Source of the DNA: Nocardia carnea
Lineage (GTDB): Bacteria; Actinomycetota; Actinomycetes; Mycobacteriales; Mycobacteriaceae
DNA length: 51,606 nucleotides
Direction of reading: 5' to 3'
Assembly: GCF_029868325.1 (NCBI RefSeq)
Contig: NZ_JARWNW010000138.1
Location: forward strand, 1-51,606
Part shown: positions 8,862-16,821 of the stretch, piece by piece
Layout of the letters: the number at the start of each line of letters is the position of its first letter
How positions within the stretch are numbered: position 1 is the stretch's first letter
The notes under the pieces: generated by a model
The model's input: the letters and a program-made list of their open reading frames with translations, nothing else
What the model was told of the DNA's origin: nothing
The model's database searches: none
Made by a program: the position numbers and the translations under genes

Positions 8862-10040
8862 GTGAGCGATGTACGGATAGCCGCTCCGCCGATGCGGGGC
8901 CGGATGGTGGGGGTGGCCGCGGCGGCGGGGCTGGCCGCCGCGATGGGTGTGGGCCGGTTCGTCTTCACCCCACTCCTGCCGATCATGACCGAGTCGGCGG
9001 GGATCAGCGCCGGGGACGGTGCGCTGATCGCCACCGGCAACTACGCCGGCTACCTCGTGGGCGCTCTGCTTCTGGCCCGCCGGCCCCGGCTCGGGACCCG
9101 CGCACCGTTCCTGACCTGGTCACTGCTGCTGGTCGCGAGCGAGGTCGCGATGGCCGCGACAGCTGCGGTCTGGGCGCATATCGGGCTGCGCTTCTTCGCG
9201 GGCGTTGCCAGCGCGGCGATCTTCATCGCCTGCGCGTCGACCGTCGCGCAGCACCGAGCCGAGGGCGCCTCACCCGGTGTGGCGTTCGCCGGGGTCGGCG
9301 CGGGTATTGCCGGTACCGGCATCTACACCTTGCTCGCGGCACCACACCTGTCCTGGCAGGGCCTGTGGATCGGGTCGGCCGTGCTCACCACGATCCTGTT
9401 GTTTCCCGCACTGCTGCTGGATATCCGCCCGGAATCCCGCCCGGTCGGTACCGCCGACACCGGCAGCGGCGGTCCGGTGGCACGGCGAGCGTGGCGGCTG
9501 CTCCTGGGTTCTTATTTCGCCGAGGGCGTCGGCTACATCATCGTCGGCACCTTCCTCGTTGCCGCCGTGTCCGGCGCCGGTAGCGCGTCGGCGGGCGCTT
9601 CGGTCTGGATGCTGGTCGGACTCGCTGCGGCGGTGAGCACAGTGGCCTGGCATGCCGTGGCGGGGCGAATCGGCACCGGCCCGGCCCTGGTGACGGCGCT
9701 GCTCGTCCAGGCCGCGGGGACCGCGGCGGCCGCACTATCGGACAGCGTCGCCGCCGCCGTGGTCGCGGCCGTGGCCTTCGGTGGCACCTTTATGGCTGTC
9801 GTGGTCCTGACACTGGATATCGCGCGCCGGCTCGGTATCGCCCACGCCGCCGCCGTGCTGACCGCCGCCTACGCGACCGGCCAGGTCCTCGGACCCCTAC
9901 TCGTCGTCCCCCTCGTCGGCGCCTCCTTCACCGCGGCGTTCGCCTTGGCCGCATCGATCATCGCGTGGTCGGCCGCCCTGGCCCACGCGGCCACTCGAGT
10001 GGGCCGCCGGCATCGCATGCCCGGCGGTGGAGTCAGGTGA
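8862..10040 (+). CDS. YbfB/YjiJ-family MFS transporter
   Basis: 392-residue membrane protein with about 12 hydrophobic helices. The AAAMGVGRFVFTPLLPIM stretch in TM1 is the hallmark of the YbfB/YjiJ MFS family, and the rest (GNYAGYLVGALLL, FAGVGAGIAGTGIYTLL) follows the same family plan. Function of the family is poorly known; members are thought to be exporters. Start GTG 8862, with a purine-rich GGTGGGA just upstream. The divergent LysR gene is its probable regulator. Confidence 0.9.
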   Translation: MSDVRIAAPPMRGRMVGVAAAAGLAAAMGVGRFVFTPLLPIMTESAGISAGDGALIATGNYAGYLVGALLLARRPRLGTRAPFLTWSLLLVASEVAMAATAAVWAHIGLRFFAGVASAAIFIACASTVAQHRAEGASPGVAFAGVGAGIAGTGIYTLLAAPHLSWQGLWIGSAVLTTILLFPALLLDIRPESRPVGTADTGSGGPVARRAWRLLLGSYFAEGVGYIIVGTFLVAAVSGAGSASAGASVWMLVGLAAAVSTVAWHAVAGRIGTGPALVTALLVQAAGTAAAALSDSVAAAVVAAVAFGGTFMAVVVLTLDIARRLGIAHAAAVLTAAYATGQVLGPLLVVPLVGASFTAAFALAASIIAWSAALAHAATRVGRRHRMPGGGVR

Positions 10041-10144
10041 GGCGCCGAGGGGAGCGCGTGCAGTTCGGCTCATCGCCGCCGGCAGTGCCGGAGGGCAGTT
10101 CCGGGTAGCTTCCGCCGACGCTCGGACCGCGCGCAGCGAAAGTG

Positions 10145-10375
10145 TCAGCTGTCGACTTCGGGTTTGTCCCGGTGGTCCGGCGCGGTGTCGCCGTCGGCGC
10201 CGGAGTCGCCCTTCATCGCCAGGCCGAAGGAGATCCCGATCGCGACACCGATCCCCGCACCGATGGCGAGGTTGCCGAGCGCGGTTCCCACGGCCACGCC
10301 GATCGCCAGCCCGATTGCCAGCCCGGCTCCCATACCGCCACTCAGGGGACCATTGCGCTTCGCAGGACCGACCAT
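10145..10375 (-). CDS. Small glycine-zipper membrane protein
   Basis: 76-residue protein with a central hydrophobic core made of repeated GxxxG/GIAIG units (GAGLAIGLAIGVAVGTALGN and AIGAGIGVAIGISFGLAM), flanked by a basic N-terminus (MVGPAKRNG) and a charged C-terminus. It is probably two glycine-zipper helices in the membrane. ATG 10375 is preceded by GGGGGC. A longer open frame running up to 11503 is a shadow of the GlxA gene. Function unknown; similar short proteins are common as lone genes in actinomycetes. Confidence 0.65.
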   Translation of the reverse strand: MVGPAKRNGPLSGGMGAGLAIGLAIGVAVGTALGNLAIGAGIGVAIGISFGLAMKGDSGADGDTAPDHRDKPEVDS

Positions 10376-10464
10376 GCCCCCGATGCTACGTCCCGGGCTC
10401 GCGAGCGTTGATCGAGGTGGCTTCGCGCCGCGCAACCGGGGCCGTGACGACCCCGGTCCAACGC

Positions 10465-11424
10465 TCACCGAGCGGCCGATTCGGTGGTGAATCGCCGGCG
10501 GTAGGCGGTGGGCGTGGTGCCGAATGCGGCGGTGAAGTTCTGCCGGAAGGTGACCGCACTGCCGAACCCGCAGGCCGCTGCCAGGTTTTCGATACCCCAG
10601 TCGGTGGTTTCCAGGAGCGCCCGCGCTTCGTCGAGCCGGCGTTCCAGGATCCAGCGGGCCGGTGTGGTGCCGGTGGTCTGCTGGAAATGGCGGACGAAGC
10701 TGCGCCGGCTCATCCGCGCCTGTCCGGCCAGCATATCGACGGTGAGCGGCTGGTCCAGCCTGGCCAGGGCCCAGTCCAGTACCTCCCCCAGCGCGCTCCC
10801 GGTAGCCGGTCGCGCGAGGGGGCGTTCGATGTACTGCGCCTGCCCGCCCTCTCGGTGCGGTGCGACCACCAACGACCGCGCCACCCGGGTCGCGGCTGCG
10901 GCGCCGAGATGCGTGCGGACCAGGTGCAAGCAGGCATCGAGCGCCGCCGCGGTGCCCGCCGAGGTGAGGACATCGCCGTGGTCGATATAGAGCACCGAGG
11001 TGTCGACCTGGACCCCCGGGCGGCACTCGGCCAGCAGCGACATCGCCGTCCAGTGGGTGACGGCTGCGCGCCCGTCGAGCAGGCCCGCGTCGGCGAGCGG
11101 GAACGCGCCCAGGCACAGCCCGGCGATCGTCGCACCGCGCCCGTGCGCCGCGGCCAGCTGTTCGCGCAGTTCGGGTCCGGCCGGCGCGATCGGTAGCGAC
11201 CAGGACGGAACGATCACGATATCGGCGTCCTCCACGATCTCCGGACCGGAGATACCACCGATCGGATACCCCTCGGCCGTCCGGATCGACCCACCGTCCG
11301 ACGACCACAGCCGGGTCTCCCAATCGGTCGCGAGCCCGAGACGGCTCACCTCGCCGAACACCATCAGCGGTACGGACAGATGGAACATGGTGATCTCGTC
11401 GAAGGTGAAGATCGCGATTCGCAT
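10465..11424 (-). CDS. GlxA-family regulator (DJ-1/PfpI + AraC)
   Basis: 319 residues. N-terminal DJ-1/PfpI-like domain (MRIAIFTFDEITMFHLSVPL, AGLCLGAFPLADAGLLDG with the nucleophile-elbow Cys) and C-terminal AraC HTH (LTVDMLAGQARMSRRSFVRHF, GIENLAAACGFGSAVTFRQNF). Such regulators often control an adjacent hydrolase. ATG 11424 has GGGAG five bases upstream; an ATG four codons earlier (11436) would overlap that site. Divergent from the isochorismatase-like gene, with 135 bp between them as the shared control region. Confidence 0.9.
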   Translation of the reverse strand: MRIAIFTFDEITMFHLSVPLMVFGEVSRLGLATDWETRLWSSDGGSIRTAEGYPIGGISGPEIVEDADIVIVPSWSLPIAPAGPELREQLAAAHGRGATIAGLCLGAFPLADAGLLDGRAAVTHWTAMSLLAECRPGVQVDTSVLYIDHGDVLTSAGTAAALDACLHLVRTHLGAAAATRVARSLVVAPHREGGQAQYIERPLARPATGSALGEVLDWALARLDQPLTVDMLAGQARMSRRSFVRHFQQTTGTTPARWILERRLDEARALLETTDWGIENLAAACGFGSAVTFRQNFTAAFGTTPTAYRRRFTTESAAR

Positions 11425-11559
11425 ACGGGCTCCCATTGTGGCCTGATCTCATCGAAAGTATGCATTCGTGCCACTCACGGTGGTCCTGCCGGGCGGCGAA
11501 CAATCGAAGTGGACGCCCTCCCGGCGTCCGATCCCGACTTTCCGAGGAGCAGATTCCCC

Positions 11560-12207
11560 ATGCCGACCGCCCGCCGCGCCCTCATCGTCGTCGATGTCCA
11601 GCAGGAATACTTCGCGGGACCCCTGGAGGTCCAGTTCCCGCCGCGCACCGAATCACTCGCCAATATCGTCCGCGCGATGGATACCGCCCGCGCCCACGAC
11701 ATTCCGGTGGTCGTCGTTCAACACCGCAGTCCCAGCGGCGCACCGGCTTTCGTGGAGGACACCCCGGGCTGGGCGCTGCACCCCGCCATCGAGGAACGCA
11801 CCGCCGCCGCGAGCAAACATCTGCACAAGCAGTACAGCAGCGTCTTCGCCGGCACCGGCCTCGTGGAGTGGCTGCGCGCCCGCGATATCGACACCGTCAC
11901 GATCGTCGGTTACATGACCAACAACTGCGATCTCGGCACCGCGGTGGAAGCGGAGGGTTACGGCTTCACCGCGGAGATCCTCGCGGACGCCACCGGCGCC
12001 ATCCACCTCGCCAACGAGGCGGGGCAGGTTTCGGCGGAAGTTCTGCACACGACGCTGATGGTGCTGCTGCAATCGAACTACGCGGCCGTCGCCACAACGG
12101 CCGAATGGATCGAAACCTTGCCCTTCGGCACACCTTTGCCCAAGAGCAACCTGGTGGCTTCGGCGATAGCGGGCAGCTCGGCCGCCACCCCCGTCCCCAG
12201 CTCCTGA
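11560..12207 (+). CDS. Isochorismatase-family cysteine hydrolase
   Basis: 215-residue alpha/beta hydrolase of the isochorismatase superfamily, whose members hydrolyse amides or vinyl ethers such as nicotinamide, N-carbamoyl compounds and isochorismate. Catalytic triad residues visible: Asp in ALIVVDVQQEYF, Lys in HLHKQYSSVFAGT, and Cys in GYMTNNCDLGTAVEAEGYG. ATG 11560 has GAGGAG ten bases upstream. It is divergent from the GlxA-type regulator, a recurrent pair, and ends at a strong 14-bp-stem hairpin. Exact substrate unknown. Confidence 0.9.
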   Translation: MPTARRALIVVDVQQEYFAGPLEVQFPPRTESLANIVRAMDTARAHDIPVVVVQHRSPSGAPAFVEDTPGWALHPAIEERTAAASKHLHKQYSSVFAGTGLVEWLRARDIDTVTIVGYMTNNCDLGTAVEAEGYGFTAEILADATGAIHLANEAGQVSAEVLHTTLMVLLQSNYAAVATTAEWIETLPFGTPLPKSNLVASAIAGSSAATPVPSS

Positions 12208-12232
12208 CGACCGGCCCGCTCGCTGAACCCGT

Positions 12233-12274
12233 CGGGCTCCTCCGAAACCGTAACCGGGACTTCGGAGGAGCCCG
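12233..12274. terminator. Bidirectional hairpin terminator
   Basis: Perfect 14-bp stem: CGGGCTCCTCCGAA (12233-12246) pairs with TTCGGAGGAGCCCG (12261-12274) around a 14-base loop. It lies between the convergent isochorismatase and GNAT genes and can serve both. No long T run, as usual in high-GC actinomycetes. Confidence 0.8.
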
Positions 12275-12312
12275 GCACCTCAGGACCGGATCGGCGCCCG
12301 ATCTGATTCGAT

Positions 12313-12801
12313 TCAGCCGCGCCGGCCGAGGTGGAGTATCGGGAAAGGCCGGCCGTCGGCGTCGGTATCGGAGCGATCGAGTACGACGAAGCCGTGGCGC
12401 CGGTAGAAACCGAGTGCCTGCGGGTTCTGTTCGTTGACGTCGACCAGCAGGCCGGGAATCCGGGCCAGCGCTTTGCCGAGCAGGGCAGAGCCCGCGCCGT
12501 GCCCGTGGTGCACCGGGTCGACGAAGAGCATCTCCAGTTTCCCTGCCGCGACTCCGGAGAATCCGACGGGGACTTCGTCCGACTCCGCGACTGTCAGGTC
12601 GACAGCACCGAGATACTCGCTCGCCACGCGATGCTCGTAGTAGTCGATATCTTCAGCTGTCAGGAAGTGGTGCGTCGCCTCTACCGCGGTGCGCCAGATC
12701 CGCACGAGAACGGGCCACTCCTGTGTGCCATGGCAAGGACGGAGCACCAGCCCCGCTCGACCCGAATCGTCCATTCGACCGAGCGTATCGGCGGTCGCCA
12801 T
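12313..12801 (-). CDS. GNAT N-acetyltransferase (YjaB-like)
   Basis: 162 residues with the GNAT fold: VDPVHHGHGAGSALL is the acetyl-CoA pyrophosphate loop (Q/R-x-x-G-x-G/A), and NEQNPQALGFYRRHGFV is the C-terminal motif B. ATHHFLTAEDIDYYE resembles YjaB, which acetylates lysine or small amines. Two starts are possible, ATG 12801 and ATG 12774 (MDDSGRAG); neither has a strong ribosome site. It lies between a terminator and the oxidoreductase gene. Substrate unknown. Confidence 0.85.
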   Translation of the reverse strand: MATADTLGRMDDSGRAGLVLRPCHGTQEWPVLVRIWRTAVEATHHFLTAEDIDYYEHRVASEYLGAVDLTVAESDEVPVGFSGVAAGKLEMLFVDPVHHGHGAGSALLGKALARIPGLLVDVNEQNPQALGFYRRHGFVVLDRSDTDADGRPFPILHLGRRG

Positions 12802-12927
12802 TTCCGCAACGAATACTTCCCGGCAAGGCTCCCTCGTGCGCTGCGATCGCGCAGGCGGTCGCTGCTGCCAGGGGCCACCGGATGAGCATGGACATCACGC
12901 CGTGGCCCCGCCCGGCATGGGAAGCAT

Positions 12928-13821
12928 TCAGATGACTACGACCCGACGCCCACGCGTATGACCGGCTCGGCTGTCGATATGGGCGGATGCAGCGTCGGCG
13001 AGCGAATAGGACTTCGCGATCGGAATGTGCAGCTTTCCCCGGGAGATCAGGCTCGCGGCCTCGGCCAGCGCATCGAACAGATTCCCGGCCACACCGGAGA
13101 ATCGCACACCGAAGTCCGCGGCACCGAATTCGGCGATGGAGATCACCTTCTGCGGATCCCCGGTCAGCTCGACGAGATCGGGGAGCACACCCGAGCCGGC
13201 CAGATCGAGAGCGGCGTCCACGGGGCCGTGCTGTCGCACTCGTCCGACCCAGCCCGTGTCGTACGTGGTGGCGACGGCACCCAGGCTGCGCAGGTAATCC
13301 TGGTTCGCGGCCCCGGCTGTGCCGATCACCCTGATGCCGCGGTCGCGGGCGATCTGCAGGACCGCCGACCCGACTCCCCCGGATGCGCCGCTGACCAGCA
13401 GCGTCTGCCCCGGCTGCACACCGGACTCCCGAAGAATACGCAGTGCGGTCTCCACAACCGAGGGGTAGCCGGCCGCCTCTTCGAAGGACAGCCCCTCGGG
13501 CATCCGGGCCCACGCCGACAGCACGGCGAATTCGGCATACGTGTCGACGCCTTCGCCGAACACATGGTCGCCGACTTCGACCCCTTCGACACCGGGCCCG
13601 ACCTCGTCCACGACCCCAGCGGCGTCCAACCCGGCCCCCGCCGGCAGCTGAGCCGGACGGGTCTGCCGGAACTGGCCTTCCCGTATCCGCCAGTCGATGG
13701 GATTCACGCCCGCTGCCCGCACGGCGATGCGGATCCGGCCGGGGCCCGCGTGAGGTTCCTCGGCATCGACGAGTTGCAGGACATCCGGGCCGCCGAATTC
13801 GGCGAAGCTCACCTTCTTCAT
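12928..13821 (-). CDS. NADP-dependent oxidoreductase (zinc-free MDR, quinone-reductase type)
   Basis: 297-residue medium-chain dehydrogenase without the catalytic zinc ligands. Seen: GroES-like N-terminus (MKKVSFAEFGGPDVLQLVD, AAGVNPIDWRIREG), GLDAAGVVDEVGPGV, and the nucleotide-binding loop VSGASGGVGSAVLQIARDRG. Enzymes of this group reduce quinones or enones with NADPH. It is divergent from a TetR regulator, and a 9-1-9 palindrome 13 bp upstream of its ATG indicates repression by that regulator, probably relieved by an electrophile or quinone. Confidence 0.92.
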   Translation of the reverse strand: MKKVSFAEFGGPDVLQLVDAEEPHAGPGRIRIAVRAAGVNPIDWRIREGQFRQTRPAQLPAGAGLDAAGVVDEVGPGVEGVEVGDHVFGEGVDTYAEFAVLSAWARMPEGLSFEEAAGYPSVVETALRILRESGVQPGQTLLVSGASGGVGSAVLQIARDRGIRVIGTAGAANQDYLRSLGAVATTYDTGWVGRVRQHGPVDAALDLAGSGVLPDLVELTGDPQKVISIAEFGAADFGVRFSGVAGNLFDALAEAASLISRGKLHIPIAKSYSLADAASAHIDSRAGHTRGRRVVVI

Positions 13822-13833
13822 ATCGCCGACACT

Positions 13834-13852
13834 AACACTAACGGTTAGTGTT
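13834..13852. promoter_or_regulatory. 9-1-9 palindrome, TetR operator
   Basis: AACACTAAC-G-GTTAGTGTT is a perfect inverted repeat just upstream of the oxidoreductase. A further half-type copy, TAGTGTTAG, sits at 13880-13888 immediately before the tetR start, so the regulator can cover both divergent starts. Confidence 0.85.
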
Positions 13853-13891
13853 TTGAAACTGTTGCACTTTTGGCCTTGATAGTGTTAGCGG

Positions 13892-14533
13892 ATGACCGAG
13901 CCGCCCGGACGTCGCGAACGCAAGAAGGCCGCGACCCGCCAGAAAATCGCCGATACCGCCCTGCGGCTCTTCCTGGAACGCGGGTACGACGAGGTGGGCA
14001 TCCGCGATATCGCCGCCGAGGCCGACGTCGCCGTCACCACACTCTTCTCCCACTTCGCCTCGAAAGAAGCCCTGGTGTTCGACCAGGACCGGGACTTCGA
14101 ACAACGCCTCACCCGAGCGGTCACCACCCGCGCCCCCCACGCCCCACTCATCCCGGCGTTACGCACCGAAATCCACGCCCTGGTACGGCATTGCACAGCC
14201 GATGGCGCCGCCCCCCTCTGGCGCATGATCGACGACTCACCGGCCCTCCGGAAATACGAGGACTCCATGCGGCTACGCCATGCGGAATCGCTGGCCGCCG
14301 CCATCGCCGCCGACCCCGGCCTGGCCCAAACCCCCACGGCCGCCCGGACAATCGCCAGATTCGTGATCGACGCCTACTCACTTGCGCGCGAAGCCCCCGA
14401 CCCCGACGCTGCCCTGGACGAAATATTCCGCATGATCGAGGCAGCCTGGGAGGCAACGCGCCCCTCTCCGCCTGCGCAGGGAACTACCCCTCCCCACCGA
14501 ACAGAGGCCGATCGGGCCGGCGCGAGTCACTGA
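13892..14533 (+). CDS. TetR-family repressor
   Basis: 213 residues. The N-terminal TetR HTH is clear (TRQKIADTALRLFLERGYDE, IRDIAAEADVAVTTLFSHF, KEALVFDQDRDFE); the C-terminal ligand domain is helical and not assignable. It is divergent from the NADP oxidoreductase and separated by 70 bp containing the AACACTAAC-type palindrome. The C-terminal tail is proline/arginine-rich. Likely autorepressed. Confidence 0.93.
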   Translation: MTEPPGRRERKKAATRQKIADTALRLFLERGYDEVGIRDIAAEADVAVTTLFSHFASKEALVFDQDRDFEQRLTRAVTTRAPHAPLIPALRTEIHALVRHCTADGAAPLWRMIDDSPALRKYEDSMRLRHAESLAAAIAADPGLAQTPTAARTIARFVIDAYSLAREAPDPDAALDEIFRMIEAAWEATRPSPPAQGTTPPHRTEADRAGASH

Positions 14534-14594
14534 TGGTCTCGAAACAGGCCGTGGTTTTCCTGCCCTGGGCGTAGGCACGCTATGGAGAACCGAA

Positions 14595-14613
14595 CTCCGT
14601 CAGTTCGACGGAG
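14595..14613 (+). terminator. Hairpin downstream of tetR
   Basis: CTCCGTC-AGTTC-GACGGAG forms a perfect 7-bp stem with a five-base loop, 62 bases after the tetR stop. A modest terminator candidate separating it from the nitrile hydratase-type operon. The rest of 14534-14747 shows no gene. Confidence 0.45.
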
Positions 14614-14747
14614 GCCGCGATGCGCACCTCGGGCAGCCTAGTTGGGTCGGTACCGAGTCACAGACTTGATGATTTCGAAACCGGGAAACCCGGCCTGCTC
14701 CCATTAAGGTTGGTGGGCGGCCTACCCATTTCAGGGAGATGGTTGAC

Positions 14748-15569
14748 ATGGCAAATTCGGTTATGGACGACTACGTCAGCCAGTTGCGCGTAGCGCTCCA
14801 TCAGATCCGCGATTGGCCCTACCCCGATCAGATAGATCACGAACTCTTCCGCGCATTCATGAAAACCCCGCACGACGTGGGCGGCGAACCCGATGCACCG
14901 GCTGTTTTCGAGGACAAAGAGGAGGAGGTCTGGGAGCTCAATACGTTCGTCACCTGCGAAGTGCTCGGCTGGCGGGGTATCTGGACGTCCGAGGAACGCC
15001 GGCGGATCGGGAACGTCGATATCGGGCGGACGCAGTATCTCGGGTTTCCGTATTACGGCCGCTGGGTGCTCGCCATTGCCCGCTGTCTCATCGACAAACG
15101 GCATATCACGCTGCGTGAACTGCTCGAACGCACAGAGGAGGTCCGTGAGCGGTACGCAGGCCGGCCAGGCCCGTTGGAAGCCGCGCCCCGTAGCGTCGGG
15201 GACGGTGCCGACGTGGCCCGCAATAGTCATCACCGGGACGCGGTCGGTCTGGGCGACCCCCAATGCTTCGCCGGGAAAGCCGGCACTCCCCGATTCGCGG
15301 TCGGTGACCGGGTTTCGGTGCGGGATCTTCCGACGATCTTCTACACCCGCACCCAGGAGTATCTGCGCGGAAAACAGGGCACCGTCGTCAAGGTGTCCTA
15401 CGAAAGCCCGATACCGGAGGACGAGGCGTTCGACCGCGAGGACCGTCGGCCCGAGTGGTTCTACATCGTCCGCTTCGATATGACAGAGCTGTGGGACCCG
15501 TATCGAGGGTGCGCCGGCGACACTTTGCAAGCGGAAATATCGGAACCCTGGCTTCGGCCGATCTCGTAG
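14748..15569 (+). CDS. Nitrile hydratase/thiocyanate hydrolase beta-type subunit
   Basis: 273 residues containing both halves of an NHase beta subunit. N-terminal helical part: GFPYYGRWVLAIARCLIDKR followed by ITLRELLERTEEV, matching the segment that packs on the alpha subunit. C-terminal SH3-like barrel: FAVGDRVSVRDLP, YLRGKQGTVVKV and FDMTELWDPYRGC. Start: AGGGAG at 14733-14738 abuts ATG 14739 but is nine bases from ATG 14748, so the latter is preferred. First gene of a three-gene operon beta-alpha-third subunit, the order used by cobalt-type nitrile hydratases. Together they would hydrate a nitrile to an amide, or hydrolyse thiocyanate. Family clear, substrate open. Confidence 0.85.
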   Translation: MANSVMDDYVSQLRVALHQIRDWPYPDQIDHELFRAFMKTPHDVGGEPDAPAVFEDKEEEVWELNTFVTCEVLGWRGIWTSEERRRIGNVDIGRTQYLGFPYYGRWVLAIARCLIDKRHITLRELLERTEEVRERYAGRPGPLEAAPRSVGDGADVARNSHHRDAVGLGDPQCFAGKAGTPRFAVGDRVSVRDLPTIFYTRTQEYLRGKQGTVVKVSYESPIPEDEAFDREDRRPEWFYIVRFDMTELWDPYRGCAGDTLQAEISEPWLRPIS

Positions 15570-15599
15570 ATCCCGTGGCGCCTCGAGGAAAGGAACACG

Positions 15600-16322
15600 A
15601 TGGGCGGGATACCGAACGAAGGCGAAAACGACGCGGCTCCTCGGCATGCGGCACCGATGGTCGAGGAGGTCACCGATTTCGAGGTGCTCGAAATCGCGTT
15701 ACGCGAGCTGGCGATCGAGAAGGGATTGTTCACCGCCGAGGATCACCGCCGGTACACGGAGTATTTCGAGCAACTGGGCCCGGCGCCGGGCGCCCGGTTC
15801 GTCGCCAAGGCGTGGTCGGACCCCGATTTCAAGCAGCTGGCGCTGGAAGACGCCGTCACCGCCTGCCACGAAGTCGGTATCGACTGGTTGAAGCCGACCG
15901 GGTTCGGGACCCCCAGCGATTTCACGGCGCTCCACATCCTCGAAGACACCCCGACGCTGCATCACGTGATCTGTTGCAGCCTGTGCTCCTGCTATCCCCG
16001 CCCGCTGCTCGGAAATTCACCCGAGTGGTATCGGACGCCGAACTACCGCCGCCGGCTCGTCCGCTGGCCGCGTCAGGTTCTCGCCGAGTTCGGCCTCTAC
16101 CTCACCGAGGACGTCCGGATCCGGGTCGAAGACTCCAATTCCAAGCACCGGTTCATGGTGTTACCGGTGCGCCCGGACGGTACGCACGGATGGAACGAGG
16201 AGCAGCTCACGCAGATCGTGACGCGTGACTGCCTGATCGGGGTCGCCCTGCCCAAGCCCGGAAGAACCGCGGATGTGGATCGCCCGGTACATGCCGCGAT
16301 CCACCCGGCGCAGAACCACTGA
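15600..16322 (+). CDS. Nitrile hydratase/thiocyanate hydrolase catalytic alpha-type subunit
   Basis: 240-residue metal-binding subunit. The metal claw is at HVICCSLCSCYPRPLLG: a C-S-L-C-S-C core in which the three Cys bind Co(III) or Fe(III), and the second and third Cys are normally oxidised. Cobalt enzymes usually have Thr (CTLCSC) and iron enzymes Ser (CSLCSC) at the second position, while the following Tyr is cobalt-like, so the metal cannot be fixed from the motif. An extra Cys precedes the claw. Other family marks: SPEWYRTPNYRRRLVRWPR and EFGLYLTEDVRIRVEDS. ATG 15600 has AGGAAAGGA upstream and follows the beta gene by 30 bases. Confidence 0.88.
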   Translation: MGGIPNEGENDAAPRHAAPMVEEVTDFEVLEIALRELAIEKGLFTAEDHRRYTEYFEQLGPAPGARFVAKAWSDPDFKQLALEDAVTACHEVGIDWLKPTGFGTPSDFTALHILEDTPTLHHVICCSLCSCYPRPLLGNSPEWYRTPNYRRRLVRWPRQVLAEFGLYLTEDVRIRVEDSNSKHRFMVLPVRPDGTHGWNEEQLTQIVTRDCLIGVALPKPGRTADVDRPVHAAIHPAQNH

Positions 16323-16341
16323 CCGACCGGAAGGACAACAG

Positions 16342-16719
16342 ATGCCAGTGGACCAGGATGTCACCCGGATCAGGGTTCGGCTGCTGGAGGAAATGATCGC
16401 CCGGGGGCAGGTGTGGTCCCGGATGGCCGATAAGTACGGTGTCGAGAACCCCTCTCCGCCTTGGAAATCGAGCCTGGACGGCGTATGCGACGCGCTCGAT
16501 CGGGAAGGAACCACACTGCCGCTGCTCGCCCGGCGTGACGAGGAGGATCGTCTCACCGGGGAGGTATACCCGGCGCTACCCTTTCCAGAGAATCAGCTTG
16601 TCGCGCTGGCGCATTCGTTGATCGCCCGGAAGGTCATCGGCGAAGACGAACTGGCCGAACATATCGCGGAGGTCCGGGCAAGGCTGGAAGCGGACGGCGG
16701 CACCCCGCCCAGCTCCTGA
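16342..16719 (+). CDS. Third nitrile hydratase-operon protein (beta-N-terminal-like; activator or gamma subunit)
   Basis: 125 residues resembling only the N-terminal helical part of NHase beta and the small activator proteins (NhhG/P15K type): FPENQLVALAHSLIARKV followed by IGEDELAEHIAEVRARLE. In cobalt nitrile hydratases such a protein carries the metal-loaded alpha subunit during maturation; in thiocyanate hydrolase and toyocamycin nitrile hydratase a beta-N-like chain is a true third subunit. AAGGA at 16331-16335 is six bases before ATG 16342; it starts 19 bases after the alpha gene, so co-translated. Role (activator or subunit) is unresolved. Confidence 0.7.
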   Translation: MPVDQDVTRIRVRLLEEMIARGQVWSRMADKYGVENPSPPWKSSLDGVCDALDREGTTLPLLARRDEEDRLTGEVYPALPFPENQLVALAHSLIARKVIGEDELAEHIAEVRARLEADGGTPPSS

Positions 16720-16821
16720 ACCGGATAATCGGACATACCTCTCCCGTCGTACTCCGGTGCCACACCGATGTCGTACTGCAGTCCGGTGCGCACAGCGGTG
16801 ACAGTTTCCTACCGTCGCTTC

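Noticed and set aside
10376..11503. Long minus-strand frame (452 codons) extending the glycine-zipper gene upstream
   Set aside because: It runs through the GlxA gene in another frame; the coding signature and motifs belong to GlxA, and the zipper protein has its own ATG.
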